Source: Mesorhizobium sp. CA8 (GTDB lineage Bacteria > Pseudomonadota > Alphaproteobacteria > Rhizobiales > Rhizobiaceae). Taken from it: 64,000 nt of DNA. Below, one piece after another: positions 43,437 to 51,897 of this stretch. How positions within the stretch are numbered: the stretch's first letter is position 1; every line of letters begins with the position of its first letter. Location of the stretch: NCBI RefSeq assembly GCF_020164955.1, contig NZ_JAIUHG010000006.1, positions 1 through 64,000 on the forward strand, read 5' to 3'. The position numbers and the translations under genes were made by a program. Under the pieces are notes generated by a model. The model was not told the origin of the DNA. It made no database searches and saw nothing but the letters and a program-made list of their open reading frames with translations.

Positions 43437-44156
43437 ATGACTGCCCCTCAATCTTCCAATGAAATCGCGTATAACGGCTCCATGAAGATTCTCGTCATGG
43501 AAGACGATCGCGAGGCGGCGGACTACTTGCAGAAAGCCTTCGCCGAGGCGGGCCACACCGCGCATGTCGCCGGCGACGGCGAGACCGGCTTCGCGCTCGC
43601 CGATGCCGGGGACTATGACGTGATGGTGGTCGACCGTCTGATGCCGCGCCGCGACGGCCTGTCGGTGATCGCCGCCCTTCGCTCGCGCGGCAACACCACG
43701 CCGGTGCTGATCCTTTCGGCGCTGGGCGAGGTCGACGACCGCGTCACGGGCTTACGCGCCGGCGGCGACGATTACCTCACCAAGCCCTACGCCTTTTCCG
43801 AATTGCTCGCCCGCGTCGAGGTGCTGAACCGCCGAGCCAGCGCGCGCGAGTCCGAGACCGTCTACCGCGTTGGCGATCTGGAGCTCGATCGGCTGTCGCA
43901 TTCGGTCAAGCGCGCCGGCCGCGAGATCACGCTGCAGCCGCGCGAGTTCCGCCTGCTCGAATATCTGATGCGCCATGCCGGCCAGGTGGTGACGCGCACC
44001 ATGCTTCTGGAAAATGTCTGGGACTATCATTTCGATCCGCAGACCAATGTCATCGATGTCCATGTCTCGCGCCTGCGCGGCAAGATCGAAAAGGGCTTCG
44101 ACAAGCCGATCCTGCACACGATCCGCGGCGCCGGCTACATGCTGAAAGGCGGCTAG
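43437..44156 (+). CDS. OmpR-family response regulator downstream of degP
   Basis: The 239-residue product has a receiver domain (MKILVMEDDREAADYLQKAF; acceptor Asp in VMVVDRLMPRRDG; Lys in YLTKPYA) and a winged-helix domain (LQPREFRLLEYLMRHAGQVVTRTMLLENVWDYHFDPQTNVIDVHVSRLRGK). It pairs with the kinase that starts nine bases after its stop. If translation begins at ATG 43482 (MKILVME) the acceptor is the canonical D51; the 43437 start has a better aagg site. The regulon is unknown, though the degP neighbour suggests envelope stress. Confidence 0.9.
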   Translation: MTAPQSSNEIAYNGSMKILVMEDDREAADYLQKAFAEAGHTAHVAGDGETGFALADAGDYDVMVVDRLMPRRDGLSVIAALRSRGNTTPVLILSALGEVDDRVTGLRAGGDDYLTKPYAFSELLARVEVLNRRASARESETVYRVGDLELDRLSHSVKRAGREITLQPREFRLLEYLMRHAGQVVTRTMLLENVWDYHFDPQTNVIDVHVSRLRGKIEKGFDKPILHTIRGAGYMLKGG

Positions 44157-44164
44157 GGAGCAAG

Positions 44165-45646
44165 ATGGCTCTTTCCCTGCCGGCCATCATGAAGACGACG
44201 GCGGCCCGGCTTTCGGCGCTTTATCTTCTGCTTTTTGCGCTCTGCGCGGTGCTGCTCGTCCTCTACATGACGTCGCTGTCGGCGCGCATGTTGACCGCGC
44301 AGACGCAGGAGACCATCAACGACGAGGTGCTGGGCCTGGCCCGCGCCTATCAGCGCGGCGGCCTGCCGGTGCTGGTGCGCGTCGTCGAAGCCCGCTCGCG
44401 CCAGCCCGGCGCCAATCTCTATCTGATCGCCGATGCCAATGGCCAGATCCTGACCGGCAATGTCCAGAGCCTGGAGCCGGGGGTGATCGAGACCGAGGGC
44501 TGGACGACGGAGCCCTTCTCCTACCAGCGCTTCGGCGAGGGCGAGCTCGACCGGCTGCGCAGTGGAGCTACCGACCAGCCCGCACCCCAGACCGGCGACA
44601 GCGCCAATACTCCCCAGTCGACAGGGGAAAAGGGCCACAACGCGATCGCGCTGGTGCTGAGGCTGCCCAACCAGATGATCATGCTGGTCGGCCGCGACCT
44701 CGGTGAACCCGAGCGCTTCCGCGCGGTCATCAGCCGCGCGCTGACCCTGGCGCTCGGCATGATGGGACTTGGCGGCATTCTGATCTGGTTCTTCGTCGGG
44801 CGCGCCGCGCTGAAGCGCATCGACAGCGTCTCGGACGCAAGCCGTCGCATCATGGGCGGCGATTTGTCCGGACGGCTGCCGGTCACCGGCGCCGGCGACG
44901 AATTCGACCGCCTGTCGGAAAATCTCAATTCGATGCTGGCCAGGATCGCCATGCTGAACGAGGGGCTGAAGCAGGTCTCCGACAACATTGCCCATGATCT
45001 GAAAACGCCGCTGACCAGACTTCGCAACCGCGCCGAGGCGACGCTCGCCGGCCGGCACAAGATCGAGGATTACCGCCAGGCGCTGGAAGCCACGATCGCG
45101 GAATCCGACCAGCTCATCAAGACGTTCAACGCCATCCTGATGATCTCGCGCCTGGAGGCCGGCTATTCCTCGGAACAGACCGGCCCCGTCGATCTCGCCG
45201 CCACGGTGAGCGATGTCGTCGAGCTCTACGAGCCGGTGGCTGAGGAAGCGGGCGTCGCGCTGGAAGCGACCGCGCCCGAGGCGTTGACGATCAACGGCAA
45301 CCGCGAGCTGATCGGCCAGGCGCTGTCCAACATCGTCGACAACGCCATCAAATACTCGACCGACGCTGCCGAGACGCCAAAAGTGCGGCTGGCGCTGGAG
45401 CGCGCCGGCAATGAGATCAAGCTTACCGTCACCGACAATGGCCACGGCATTCCCGACCACGCCGATCGTGCCCGGGCCACCGAGCGCTTCGTGCGCCTGG
45501 AAAAGAGCCGCTCGCAGCCGGGCTCGGGTCTCGGCCTCAGCCTGGCCAAGGCGATCATGACTTTCCACAACGGAAGGCTTGATCTTTTGCCCGCCAATCC
45601 CGGATTGTCCGTGGTCATGAGTTTCCCGTTGCGGGAGACGCATTGA
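44165..45646 (+). CDS. Sensor histidine kinase paired with the degP-linked regulator
   Basis: The 493-residue product has a first helix (~14-34), a periplasmic sensor (~35-185) with a Gln/Thr-rich insert, a second helix (~190-212), HAMP (~213-265), and phosphorylation site H277 in SDNIAHDLKTPLTRLRNRAE. The ATPase domain has NIVDNAIKYST, DNGHGIP and GSGLGLSLAKA. It probably senses an envelope signal and phosphorylates the adjacent OmpR-type regulator. It ends 12 bases before glnE. Confidence 0.92.
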   Translation: MALSLPAIMKTTAARLSALYLLLFALCAVLLVLYMTSLSARMLTAQTQETINDEVLGLARAYQRGGLPVLVRVVEARSRQPGANLYLIADANGQILTGNVQSLEPGVIETEGWTTEPFSYQRFGEGELDRLRSGATDQPAPQTGDSANTPQSTGEKGHNAIALVLRLPNQMIMLVGRDLGEPERFRAVISRALTLALGMMGLGGILIWFFVGRAALKRIDSVSDASRRIMGGDLSGRLPVTGAGDEFDRLSENLNSMLARIAMLNEGLKQVSDNIAHDLKTPLTRLRNRAEATLAGRHKIEDYRQALEATIAESDQLIKTFNAILMISRLEAGYSSEQTGPVDLAATVSDVVELYEPVAEEAGVALEATAPEALTINGNRELIGQALSNIVDNAIKYSTDAAETPKVRLALERAGNEIKLTVTDNGHGIPDHADRARATERFVRLEKSRSQPGSGLGLSLAKAIMTFHNGRLDLLPANPGLSVVMSFPLRETH

Positions 45647-45658
45647 TGGCGCGGATAA

Positions 45659-48616
45659 ATGGCGAATAAGAAAATCGAATCCGAATTCCGGCTTAGCCCC
45701 ACGCTGGCACTCCGCCCTTTGGATGCGGAGCATGCCCGGCGCGAGTTGTCGGAAATCGCCGATGCCGCCGAGGAAGAGGGGCTTTCCCGCCTTGCTGCGT
45801 TCCTGACGGGCGAGGAGCCGCTGCAGGACCTGCTGGCGGCCGTCTTCGACCTCTCGCCCTTCCTGCGCGATGTCGCGCGCCGGCGGCCGGAAATTCTCGA
45901 CACGCTGTTCGACCGGAAAATCGAAGCGCGGCTCGGCGCCATCGGCGAGGCGATCGGCGGCGCGGCCAGCGCGGATGACGCCTCCGAATCGAGCCTGATG
46001 ATGGCGCTCAGGCAATGGAAGACCGAAGGGCATTTCCTGATCGCGCTGGCCGATCTTTCGGGTGAAGCGGAGACATCGGTGACGGTGCGCCGTCTCAGCG
46101 ATCTAGCCGATGCCTGCACAAAAGCCGCCGTCGATTTCCTGCTGCTCGACGCGCACCGGCAAGGCAAGCTCAAGCTGCCGAGTCCGGCGGAACCGGCGAA
46201 GGGTTCGGGCTGGGTCCTGCTCGGCATGGGCAAGCTCGGCGCGCATGAGCTGAATTTCTCCTCCGATATCGACCTCGTCGTCTTCTTCGATCCGGAAGCG
46301 CCGGCCGTCATCGATCCACTCGACGCGACCGAGCTGTTCTCCAGGCTCACCCGTCGTCTCGTGCGCATCCTCCAGGACCGCACTGAGCATGGCTATGTCT
46401 TCCGCACCGATCTGAGGCTTCGCCCGGATCCGGGCTCGACGCCGCTGGCGATCCCCGTCGAGGCGGCACTTCGCTATTACGAGGCGCGCGGCCAGAACTG
46501 GGAGCGCGCGGCCATGATCAAGGCGCGGCCGGTTGCCGGAGACCTCGCCGCGGGCGCGGCCTTCCTCAAGGAATTGCAGCCCTATGTCTGGCGTAAATAT
46601 ATGGACTATGCGGCGATCGCCGACGTCCATTCGATCAAGCGCCAGATCCATGCCCACAAGGGCCATGGCGAGATCGCGGTGAAGGGCCACAACGTCAAGC
46701 TCGGCCGCGGCGGCATCCGCGAAATCGAGTTCTTCGTCCAGACCCAGCAGCTCATTGCCGGCGGCCGCTTCCCGGAACTGCGCGGCCGCGAGACGGTGCC
46801 GATGCTAGCAGCGCTCGCCGCGCGGGGCTGGATCACTGCCGACGCGCGCGACGCGCTCACTCGGCAATACTGGTTCCTGCGCCGCGTCGAGCACGCCATT
46901 CAGATGGTGGCGGACGAGCAGACGCATATCCTGCCGGAGGAAGACGAGGAGCTGAAACGCATCGCGCTGATGCTGGGATTTGCCGGCGAGGCGGAATTCA
47001 CGCAGGCCTTCCGCGTCTCGCTGCAGCAGGTCGAGCGCCATTATGCGGCGCTGTTCGAAACCGCTCCGGAACTGTCGGCCGGCGTCGGCAATCTGGTCTT
47101 CACCGGCGATGTCGACGATCCCGACACGCTGCAGACGCTGCATCGCCTGGGCTTCCAGCGGCCGAGTGACATCTGCCGTGTCATCCGCGGCTGGCATTTC
47201 GGCCGCTACCGCGTCACGCAATCGGCCGAAGCCCGCGAGCGGCTGACGGAATTGACGCCGGCGCTGCTCAAAGCCTTCGGCCAGACGCGGCGCGCCGACG
47301 AGGCGCTGATGCGCTTCGACGAGTTCCTCGCCGGCCTGCCGGCGGGTATCCAGCTTTTCTCGCTGCTGCAGTCAAACCCGGCGCTGCTCAAGCTGATGGC
47401 GACCATCATGGGCGCCGCGCCGCGGCTGGCAGCCATCATCACGCGCCGCCCGCACGTCTTCGACGGCCTGCTCGATCCGGCATTGCTGACTGAACTACCG
47501 GACCGCGCCTATCTCTCGGCCCGGCTTGCCGCCTTCATCGAAGGCGACCGCGCCTACGAGGATGTGCTCGACCGGCTGCGCATCTTCGCCTCCGAGCAGA
47601 AATTCCTGATCGGCGTGCGCCTGCTTGCCGGCTCTATCGATCCGGCGCGGGCGGGGCGCGCCTTTTCCGATCTCGCAGACCTCACCATCGAGGCGGCGCT
47701 CAACGCGGTGATCGGCGAATTCGCGCTGCGCCATGGCAGGATCGCCGGCGGCAGGGTGGCGCTGCTCGGCATGGGCAAGCTCGGCAGCCGCGAGCTCACG
47801 GCGGGTTCGGATGTCGATCTCATCCTGCTCTACGACCATGATGCCGATGCCGAGGACTCCGACGGCGAGAAGCCGCTGGCGCCCTCGCATTACTACACCC
47901 GCATGACGCAGCGCCTGATCGCCGCCGTCTCGGCGCCAACGGCCGAAGGCGTGCTCTACGATCTGGACCTGCGCCTGCGCCCCTCCGGCAACAAGGGACC
48001 GGTCGCCACCCATATCGACGCGTTCAAGAAATATCAGCGCCAGGACGCCTGGACCTGGGAGCATATGGCGCTGGCACGGGCCCGCGCCATCGGTGGCGAT
48101 GCTGAGCTCTGCGCCGAGCTCGAGACGGAAGTGGCGGCGGTGCTGGCGCAGCCGCGCGATGCCGCCATGGTGAAAGCCGAAGCCTCGGACATGCGGGCAC
48201 TGATCGAGAAGGAGAAGCCGCCGCGCGACCTCTGGGACATCAAGCTGATCCCCGGAGGGCTCATCGATCTCGAATTCATCGCCCAGATTGCGGTCATCAC
48301 CGGCAATGTCGAACCCGGCCGTAGGGTGACGGCGACAGCCGACATTCTGGCGCGGCTGGCCGCCGGTTTCGCAGGCGCCGATATCCGTGAAGAACTTGGC
48401 GAAGCCTACCGGCTGTATCTGGCGCTGACCCAGATGATCAGGCTTTGCCTAACCGGCGAGTTCCAGCGCGACGATGTCCCTCCGGGGCTTTCGGACCTGC
48501 TTCTAGCGGTCACCGACCTGCCGGATTTCGCCGTGCTGGAGGCACATCTCAAGGAGACGTCGCGGAAGGTCAGGAAAGACTTCTACCTTCTTCTGCGGGG
48601 TGCGGGAGGGCCCTGA
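45659..48616 (+). CDS. glnE: Bifunctional glutamine synthetase adenylyltransferase/adenylyl-removing enzyme
   Basis: The 985-residue product has two nucleotidyltransferase domains. The N-terminal one (~100-440) carries LGMGKLGAHELNFSSDIDLVVFFD (~185-210); the C-terminal one (~560-850) carries LLGMGKLGSRELTAGSDVDLILLYD (~700-725). Both keep the G-S-D-x-D metal-binding pair, so both activities look intact. GlnE adds AMP to glutamine synthetase under nitrogen excess and removes it under limitation, guided by PII. Length matches rhizobial GlnE. It lies 12 bases after the kinase gene and converges with the toxin gene. Confidence 0.97.
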   Translation: MANKKIESEFRLSPTLALRPLDAEHARRELSEIADAAEEEGLSRLAAFLTGEEPLQDLLAAVFDLSPFLRDVARRRPEILDTLFDRKIEARLGAIGEAIGGAASADDASESSLMMALRQWKTEGHFLIALADLSGEAETSVTVRRLSDLADACTKAAVDFLLLDAHRQGKLKLPSPAEPAKGSGWVLLGMGKLGAHELNFSSDIDLVVFFDPEAPAVIDPLDATELFSRLTRRLVRILQDRTEHGYVFRTDLRLRPDPGSTPLAIPVEAALRYYEARGQNWERAAMIKARPVAGDLAAGAAFLKELQPYVWRKYMDYAAIADVHSIKRQIHAHKGHGEIAVKGHNVKLGRGGIREIEFFVQTQQLIAGGRFPELRGRETVPMLAALAARGWITADARDALTRQYWFLRRVEHAIQMVADEQTHILPEEDEELKRIALMLGFAGEAEFTQAFRVSLQQVERHYAALFETAPELSAGVGNLVFTGDVDDPDTLQTLHRLGFQRPSDICRVIRGWHFGRYRVTQSAEARERLTELTPALLKAFGQTRRADEALMRFDEFLAGLPAGIQLFSLLQSNPALLKLMATIMGAAPRLAAIITRRPHVFDGLLDPALLTELPDRAYLSARLAAFIEGDRAYEDVLDRLRIFASEQKFLIGVRLLAGSIDPARAGRAFSDLADLTIEAALNAVIGEFALRHGRIAGGRVALLGMGKLGSRELTAGSDVDLILLYDHDADAEDSDGEKPLAPSHYYTRMTQRLIAAVSAPTAEGVLYDLDLRLRPSGNKGPVATHIDAFKKYQRQDAWTWEHMALARARAIGGDAELCAELETEVAAVLAQPRDAAMVKAEASDMRALIEKEKPPRDLWDIKLIPGGLIDLEFIAQIAVITGNVEPGRRVTATADILARLAAGFAGADIREELGEAYRLYLALTQMIRLCLTGEFQRDDVPPGLSDLLLAVTDLPDFAVLEAHLKETSRKVRKDFYLLLRGAGGP

Positions 48617-48626
48617 GGTCGCGACA

Positions 48627-49064
48627 CTAATCGGTGCGTTGCACGCGGCGGAGCTTGCGGCGCGCATGTGCCTGCAGAAGCCGATCGCGCAGATGAGCGT
48701 AGAAGCGTGGCGGCAGCATTCCATAGTGGAAGCGGAAGGGACTGCTTCCGGGAATTGGTCTGAGATCGAGCCCCGGCCAAAGGAAATCGTTGGTTTCGCT
48801 CACTACGACCCATGACGGCATATCATCGAGCCCAAGGTAAGCCTTGAGAGGCGCAGGCATTTCGACCACATCGGCAGGATCGGCCGGGAGGGAATGCGTG
48901 ATCGGAACCACCGTGACGACTTCACGTCCCTCCACAATCCGACGTGCGGCTACAATCGCACACGGGCGGTTCTTGCGGCCCTCTTCGATGCCTTGCCTAT
49001 GCTCGTCCGACCACAGGTAGGAATAGGAAATCACCAGGCCGGGAACAGGCTTGGACAGGCTCAC
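48627..49064 (-). CDS. PemK/MazF-like toxin of a type II toxin-antitoxin pair
   Basis: The 145-residue product has PGLVISYSYLWSDEHRQGIEEGRKNRPCAIVAARR, VVTVVPITHS, and LDDMPSWVVVSETNDFLWPGLDLRPIPG, the SH3-like barrel pattern of PemK/MazF relatives, which are usually mRNA endonucleases. Its start overlaps the antitoxin stop by four bases. This is a longer subgroup (~145 rather than ~110 residues) common in rhizobia. It sits between glnE and the PleC-like kinase gene, so it interrupts an otherwise conserved gene order. Confidence 0.82.
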   Translation of the reverse strand: MSLSKPVPGLVISYSYLWSDEHRQGIEEGRKNRPCAIVAARRIVEGREVVTVVPITHSLPADPADVVEMPAPLKAYLGLDDMPSWVVVSETNDFLWPGLDLRPIPGSSPFRFHYGMLPPRFYAHLRDRLLQAHARRKLRRVQRTD

Positions 49065-49321
49065 GGCGTCCAGTCTTTGAGCATCTGATCCAGCTCGTCA
49101 TGCTGGGAGGGCACCGCACTCTCGGCAATAGCCTTCAGCGTCTCATCGTCAAGTTCTTCGACGGGGCGGGCGACCCGGCCCTTGACCAGCACTTCGAACA
49201 TCGCGGCCGAAAGAAGCACCGTGTGGGTCCGGCCATTTTTGGTTATCGCCACCGGCGCCCGCTGAGCGGCGTCCTGGAAGCGGCCCACATTCTGCTGGAA
49301 TTCCGTCGATGTCACACGCAT
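49061..49321 (-). CDS. Phd/YefM-type antitoxin
   Basis: The 86-residue product begins MRVTSTEFQQNVGRFQDAAQRAPVAITKNGRTHTVLLSAAMFEVL, the Phd/YefM DNA-binding fold, with an acidic C-terminal tail (PVEELDDETLKAIAES) that should wrap the toxin. It neutralises the downstream toxin and most likely represses the pair through the palindrome just upstream of its start. The four-base overlap with the toxin gene supports coupled synthesis. Confidence 0.87.
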   Translation of the reverse strand: MRVTSTEFQQNVGRFQDAAQRAPVAITKNGRTHTVLLSAAMFEVLVKGRVARPVEELDDETLKAIAESAVPSQHDELDQMLKDWTP

Positions 49322-49334
49322 GGAAAGTCACCTC

Positions 49335-49360
49335 TTATCCAAAATAGATAAAATGGATAA
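49335..49360. promoter_or_regulatory. Palindrome upstream of the antitoxin gene
   Basis: Arms TTATCC (49335-49340) and GGATAA (49355-49360) flank an AT-rich centre (aaaatagataaaat) that also holds further TAT(C/T)-type steps. Placed 14 bases before the antitoxin start, it fits the autoregulatory operator and promoter of a toxin-antitoxin operon. Confidence 0.6.
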
Positions 49361-49401
49361 CTTTTTCAAGTTTGCTTCAGCCCGGTGCCGGTCGCTTCTG
49401 A

Positions 49402-51723
49402 TCAAGCCGCCGCCTTCACCGCCGCTGGCGCCTTCTTCAGCGGAATGCGCACCGACACGATGGTGCCGACGCCTTCGGTCGAGCGGATCTTCAGCGCGCC
49501 GCCCTGCAGCTCGGCCAGGGAGCGCGAGATCGCGAGCCCGAGGCCCGAGCCGGTGTGGTTCTTGGAGAACTGGTTCTGCACCTGCTCGAAGGGCCGGCCG
49601 AGCTTGCTCAGCGCCTGCTTGGGGATACCGCAGCCATTGTCCTCGATGGTGAGCAGCAGCGCGCCCGAGGTGTTGCGCGCCCTGACCGTGATCTTGCCGC
49701 CCTGTCCGGTGAATTTCACCGCGTTGGAAAGAAGGTTGATGGCGATCTGCTTGATCGCGCGGCGGTCGGCGTAGACCCGCATCGCGTCGGCGATGCGCGT
49801 CTCGACATTGATCGACTTTTCCGCCGCCTGCAGTGAGATCACCCGCACCGTCTCCCTGATCAGCGGGCAGAGGTCGATCTCCTCGCGGTCGAGCGAGAAC
49901 TGGCCGGCCTCGATCTTCGACATATCGAGGATGTCGTTGATGACGCCGAGCAGGTATTTGCCGCTGCCGTTGATGTCGGTCGCGTATTCCTCGTAGCGCT
50001 CCGAGCCGAGCGGCCCGAACAGGCCCTGCTGCATCAATTCGGAGAAACCGATGATGGCGTTGAGCGGCGTGCGCAGCTCATGCGACATGTTGGCGAGGAA
50101 TTCGGATTTTGCCCGATTGGCTGCCTCGGCGCGCTCGGTTTCCTTCATGTATTTGCGGTTGAGCTCGACCAATTCGCTGGCGCGTTCCTCCTCGGCGCGG
50201 CGGGCGAGGCTGAGATCGTGGATCGTCGCCATCAGCCGGCGCTCGCTATCGACCAGCTTTTCCTGATGCAGCTTGATCTGGGTGATGTCGGAGCCGACCG
50301 AGACGATGCCGCCGTCGCGGGTCCTGAGCTCATTGACCTGCAGCCAGCGACCATCTGCGAGCTGGCGCTCGAAGCTGACGCCGCCCTGCGGCCCGTTGGC
50401 GTTGGCGAGCCGGCGCTCCGAGGCGAAGGCCAGCATCCGCTCCTCCACCGAGTCGCGGAGAATGCCGGGCACGACGTCGCGGTCCGACAGCCCATTGTCC
50501 TTCTGGAATTTCGAATTGCACATGATCAGCCGCTCGGCGGCATCCCACAGCACGAAGGATTCGTTGATGTTCTCGATCGCGGTCCTGAGCCGCATGTCCG
50601 CCGCTTCCGACCGGAGCGCCAGGTGCCGCTGCTCCGTGACGTCGACGGCGATGCCGATCAGCTGGATCTCCGGCGCTTCCGGATCGATCACCTGGGCGCG
50701 GGCCCGCATCCACACCCATTGTCCGTCGGCATGGCGCATCCGGAACACCTGGTCGATATGATCGATCTCGCGTTCGACGATGCGGTTGGCGAGCTCGAAC
50801 AGGTCGCCATCGTCGGGATGGATGATCTCGTCGACCTCGCCGAAGGAAAGCATCGTGTCGCAGGGCTCGTAGCCCAGCATGTCGTACATCGAGCGCGACC
50901 AGTACATCTTGCCGCGCACCATGTCCCAGTCCCACAGGCCGCAGCGGCCGCGCACCAGCGCCATGTCGATGCGCTGATGCGCCTCGAGATAGATGCGATC
51001 CGCGGCCTGGGCACGCGCCGCCTGGCCGAAATAGGCGTACAGGATGACGATCAGCACGCCTGCCGTCAGCACGAACAGCGTAACGTTGAGCGACATCGAC
51101 TTGCGCCAGCTGTCGAACACCGCTTCCTGCGGCACCAGCACGGCGGCTGCATGTTTGCGATCGCCGCCGAGGCTGACGGCGGCAAACCAGTCCTGTCCTG
51201 AGATGCTGACATCCATCACGCCGGCGCGGTCGCCGAACATGAACAGCGGCTGGCCGCCCAGCACGAGGCTGTCGAGCGCGCGGCCCTGCCAGCCCGTGGA
51301 CAGCGGCGAGACGGCGATGACCTTGAAGTCGGCGTCGGTGATGGCAAGCACATGAGCGCGGCTCATGGCGCCCTGGCGGCTGGTGTTCTCCAGGAGGCTT
51401 ACGGCGTTGGCACCGGCCGCGCTGGAGTCGGCGGTGACGGCCTGCGCCATCTGGCCGGCGCCCAGCGCCAGCACGGCCTTGACGTCGCGCTCGATCTCGT
51501 CATGCTCGTTCATCAGCGACACGAAGCGCAGCGCGGCGATGACGATCAGGAAGATAATGATCAGAGCCGGGATCGAACGGCGCAGCAGCGGCTCGGCGGC
51601 TAAGAGCCGCTGATAGGCTGGTTCGGCGATCAGGCGTGTATTGCCGGCAAGTCCATCGTTCCTTGCCTTGCGACGCGCAAAAGCCTTCCCTCCGGGCGCG
51701 CCCCACGCGTCCGCCTTGGCCAT
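49402..51723 (-). CDS. pleC: PAS-containing histidine kinase, PleC-like
   Basis: The 773-residue product (MAKADAWGAP, ATG 51723) has two helices (~48-68 and ~205-227) around an extracytoplasmic sensor and two or three PAS segments (~250-510). The H-box is NMSHELRTPLNAIIGFSELMQQGLFGPLG (H548), and the ATPase domain has NLLSNAVKFTG, DNGCGIP and GSGLGLAIS. Family, layout and position beside glnE match the PleC orthologue I recall in Sinorhizobium, which dephosphorylates DivK at one pole. Orthology is inferred. The frame is open 17 codons upstream without family support. Confidence 0.85.
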   Translation of the reverse strand: MAKADAWGAPGGKAFARRKARNDGLAGNTRLIAEPAYQRLLAAEPLLRRSIPALIIIFLIVIAALRFVSLMNEHDEIERDVKAVLALGAGQMAQAVTADSSAAGANAVSLLENTSRQGAMSRAHVLAITDADFKVIAVSPLSTGWQGRALDSLVLGGQPLFMFGDRAGVMDVSISGQDWFAAVSLGGDRKHAAAVLVPQEAVFDSWRKSMSLNVTLFVLTAGVLIVILYAYFGQAARAQAADRIYLEAHQRIDMALVRGRCGLWDWDMVRGKMYWSRSMYDMLGYEPCDTMLSFGEVDEIIHPDDGDLFELANRIVEREIDHIDQVFRMRHADGQWVWMRARAQVIDPEAPEIQLIGIAVDVTEQRHLALRSEAADMRLRTAIENINESFVLWDAAERLIMCNSKFQKDNGLSDRDVVPGILRDSVEERMLAFASERRLANANGPQGGVSFERQLADGRWLQVNELRTRDGGIVSVGSDITQIKLHQEKLVDSERRLMATIHDLSLARRAEEERASELVELNRKYMKETERAEAANRAKSEFLANMSHELRTPLNAIIGFSELMQQGLFGPLGSERYEEYATDINGSGKYLLGVINDILDMSKIEAGQFSLDREEIDLCPLIRETVRVISLQAAEKSINVETRIADAMRVYADRRAIKQIAINLLSNAVKFTGQGGKITVRARNTSGALLLTIEDNGCGIPKQALSKLGRPFEQVQNQFSKNHTGSGLGLAISRSLAELQGGALKIRSTEGVGTIVSVRIPLKKAPAAVKAAA

Positions 51724-51837
51724 AAATGGCACTCCCCGATCTGCCGTATACTGGATGATCCGGATAAGCCGCACGCCCGAATCGCCATTAAAGAATCAAA
51801 GCCGATTCGCCTTGTCCAGAGGCGCGGGCGAAAAAGA

Positions 51838-51852
51838 TTAAAAGTTGATTGA
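51838..51852. promoter_or_regulatory. Weak CtrA-like site upstream of the PleC-like gene
   Basis: TTAA - seven bases (aagttga) - TTGA, one mismatch from TTAA-N7-TTAA, 115-130 bases upstream of the kinase start in an AT-rich stretch. Low information; reported because two similar sites flank the other cell-cycle genes. Confidence 0.25.
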
Positions 51853-51897
51853 AATTTGTCTTTTCCCTTCTCCCACAGGAGCAGAAGGCAGAGAGCG

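Noticed and set aside
44153..46033. Long antisense frame across the kinase and glnE
   Set aside because: Composition and overlap show it is the complement of two real genes; no ribosome-binding site or family match.
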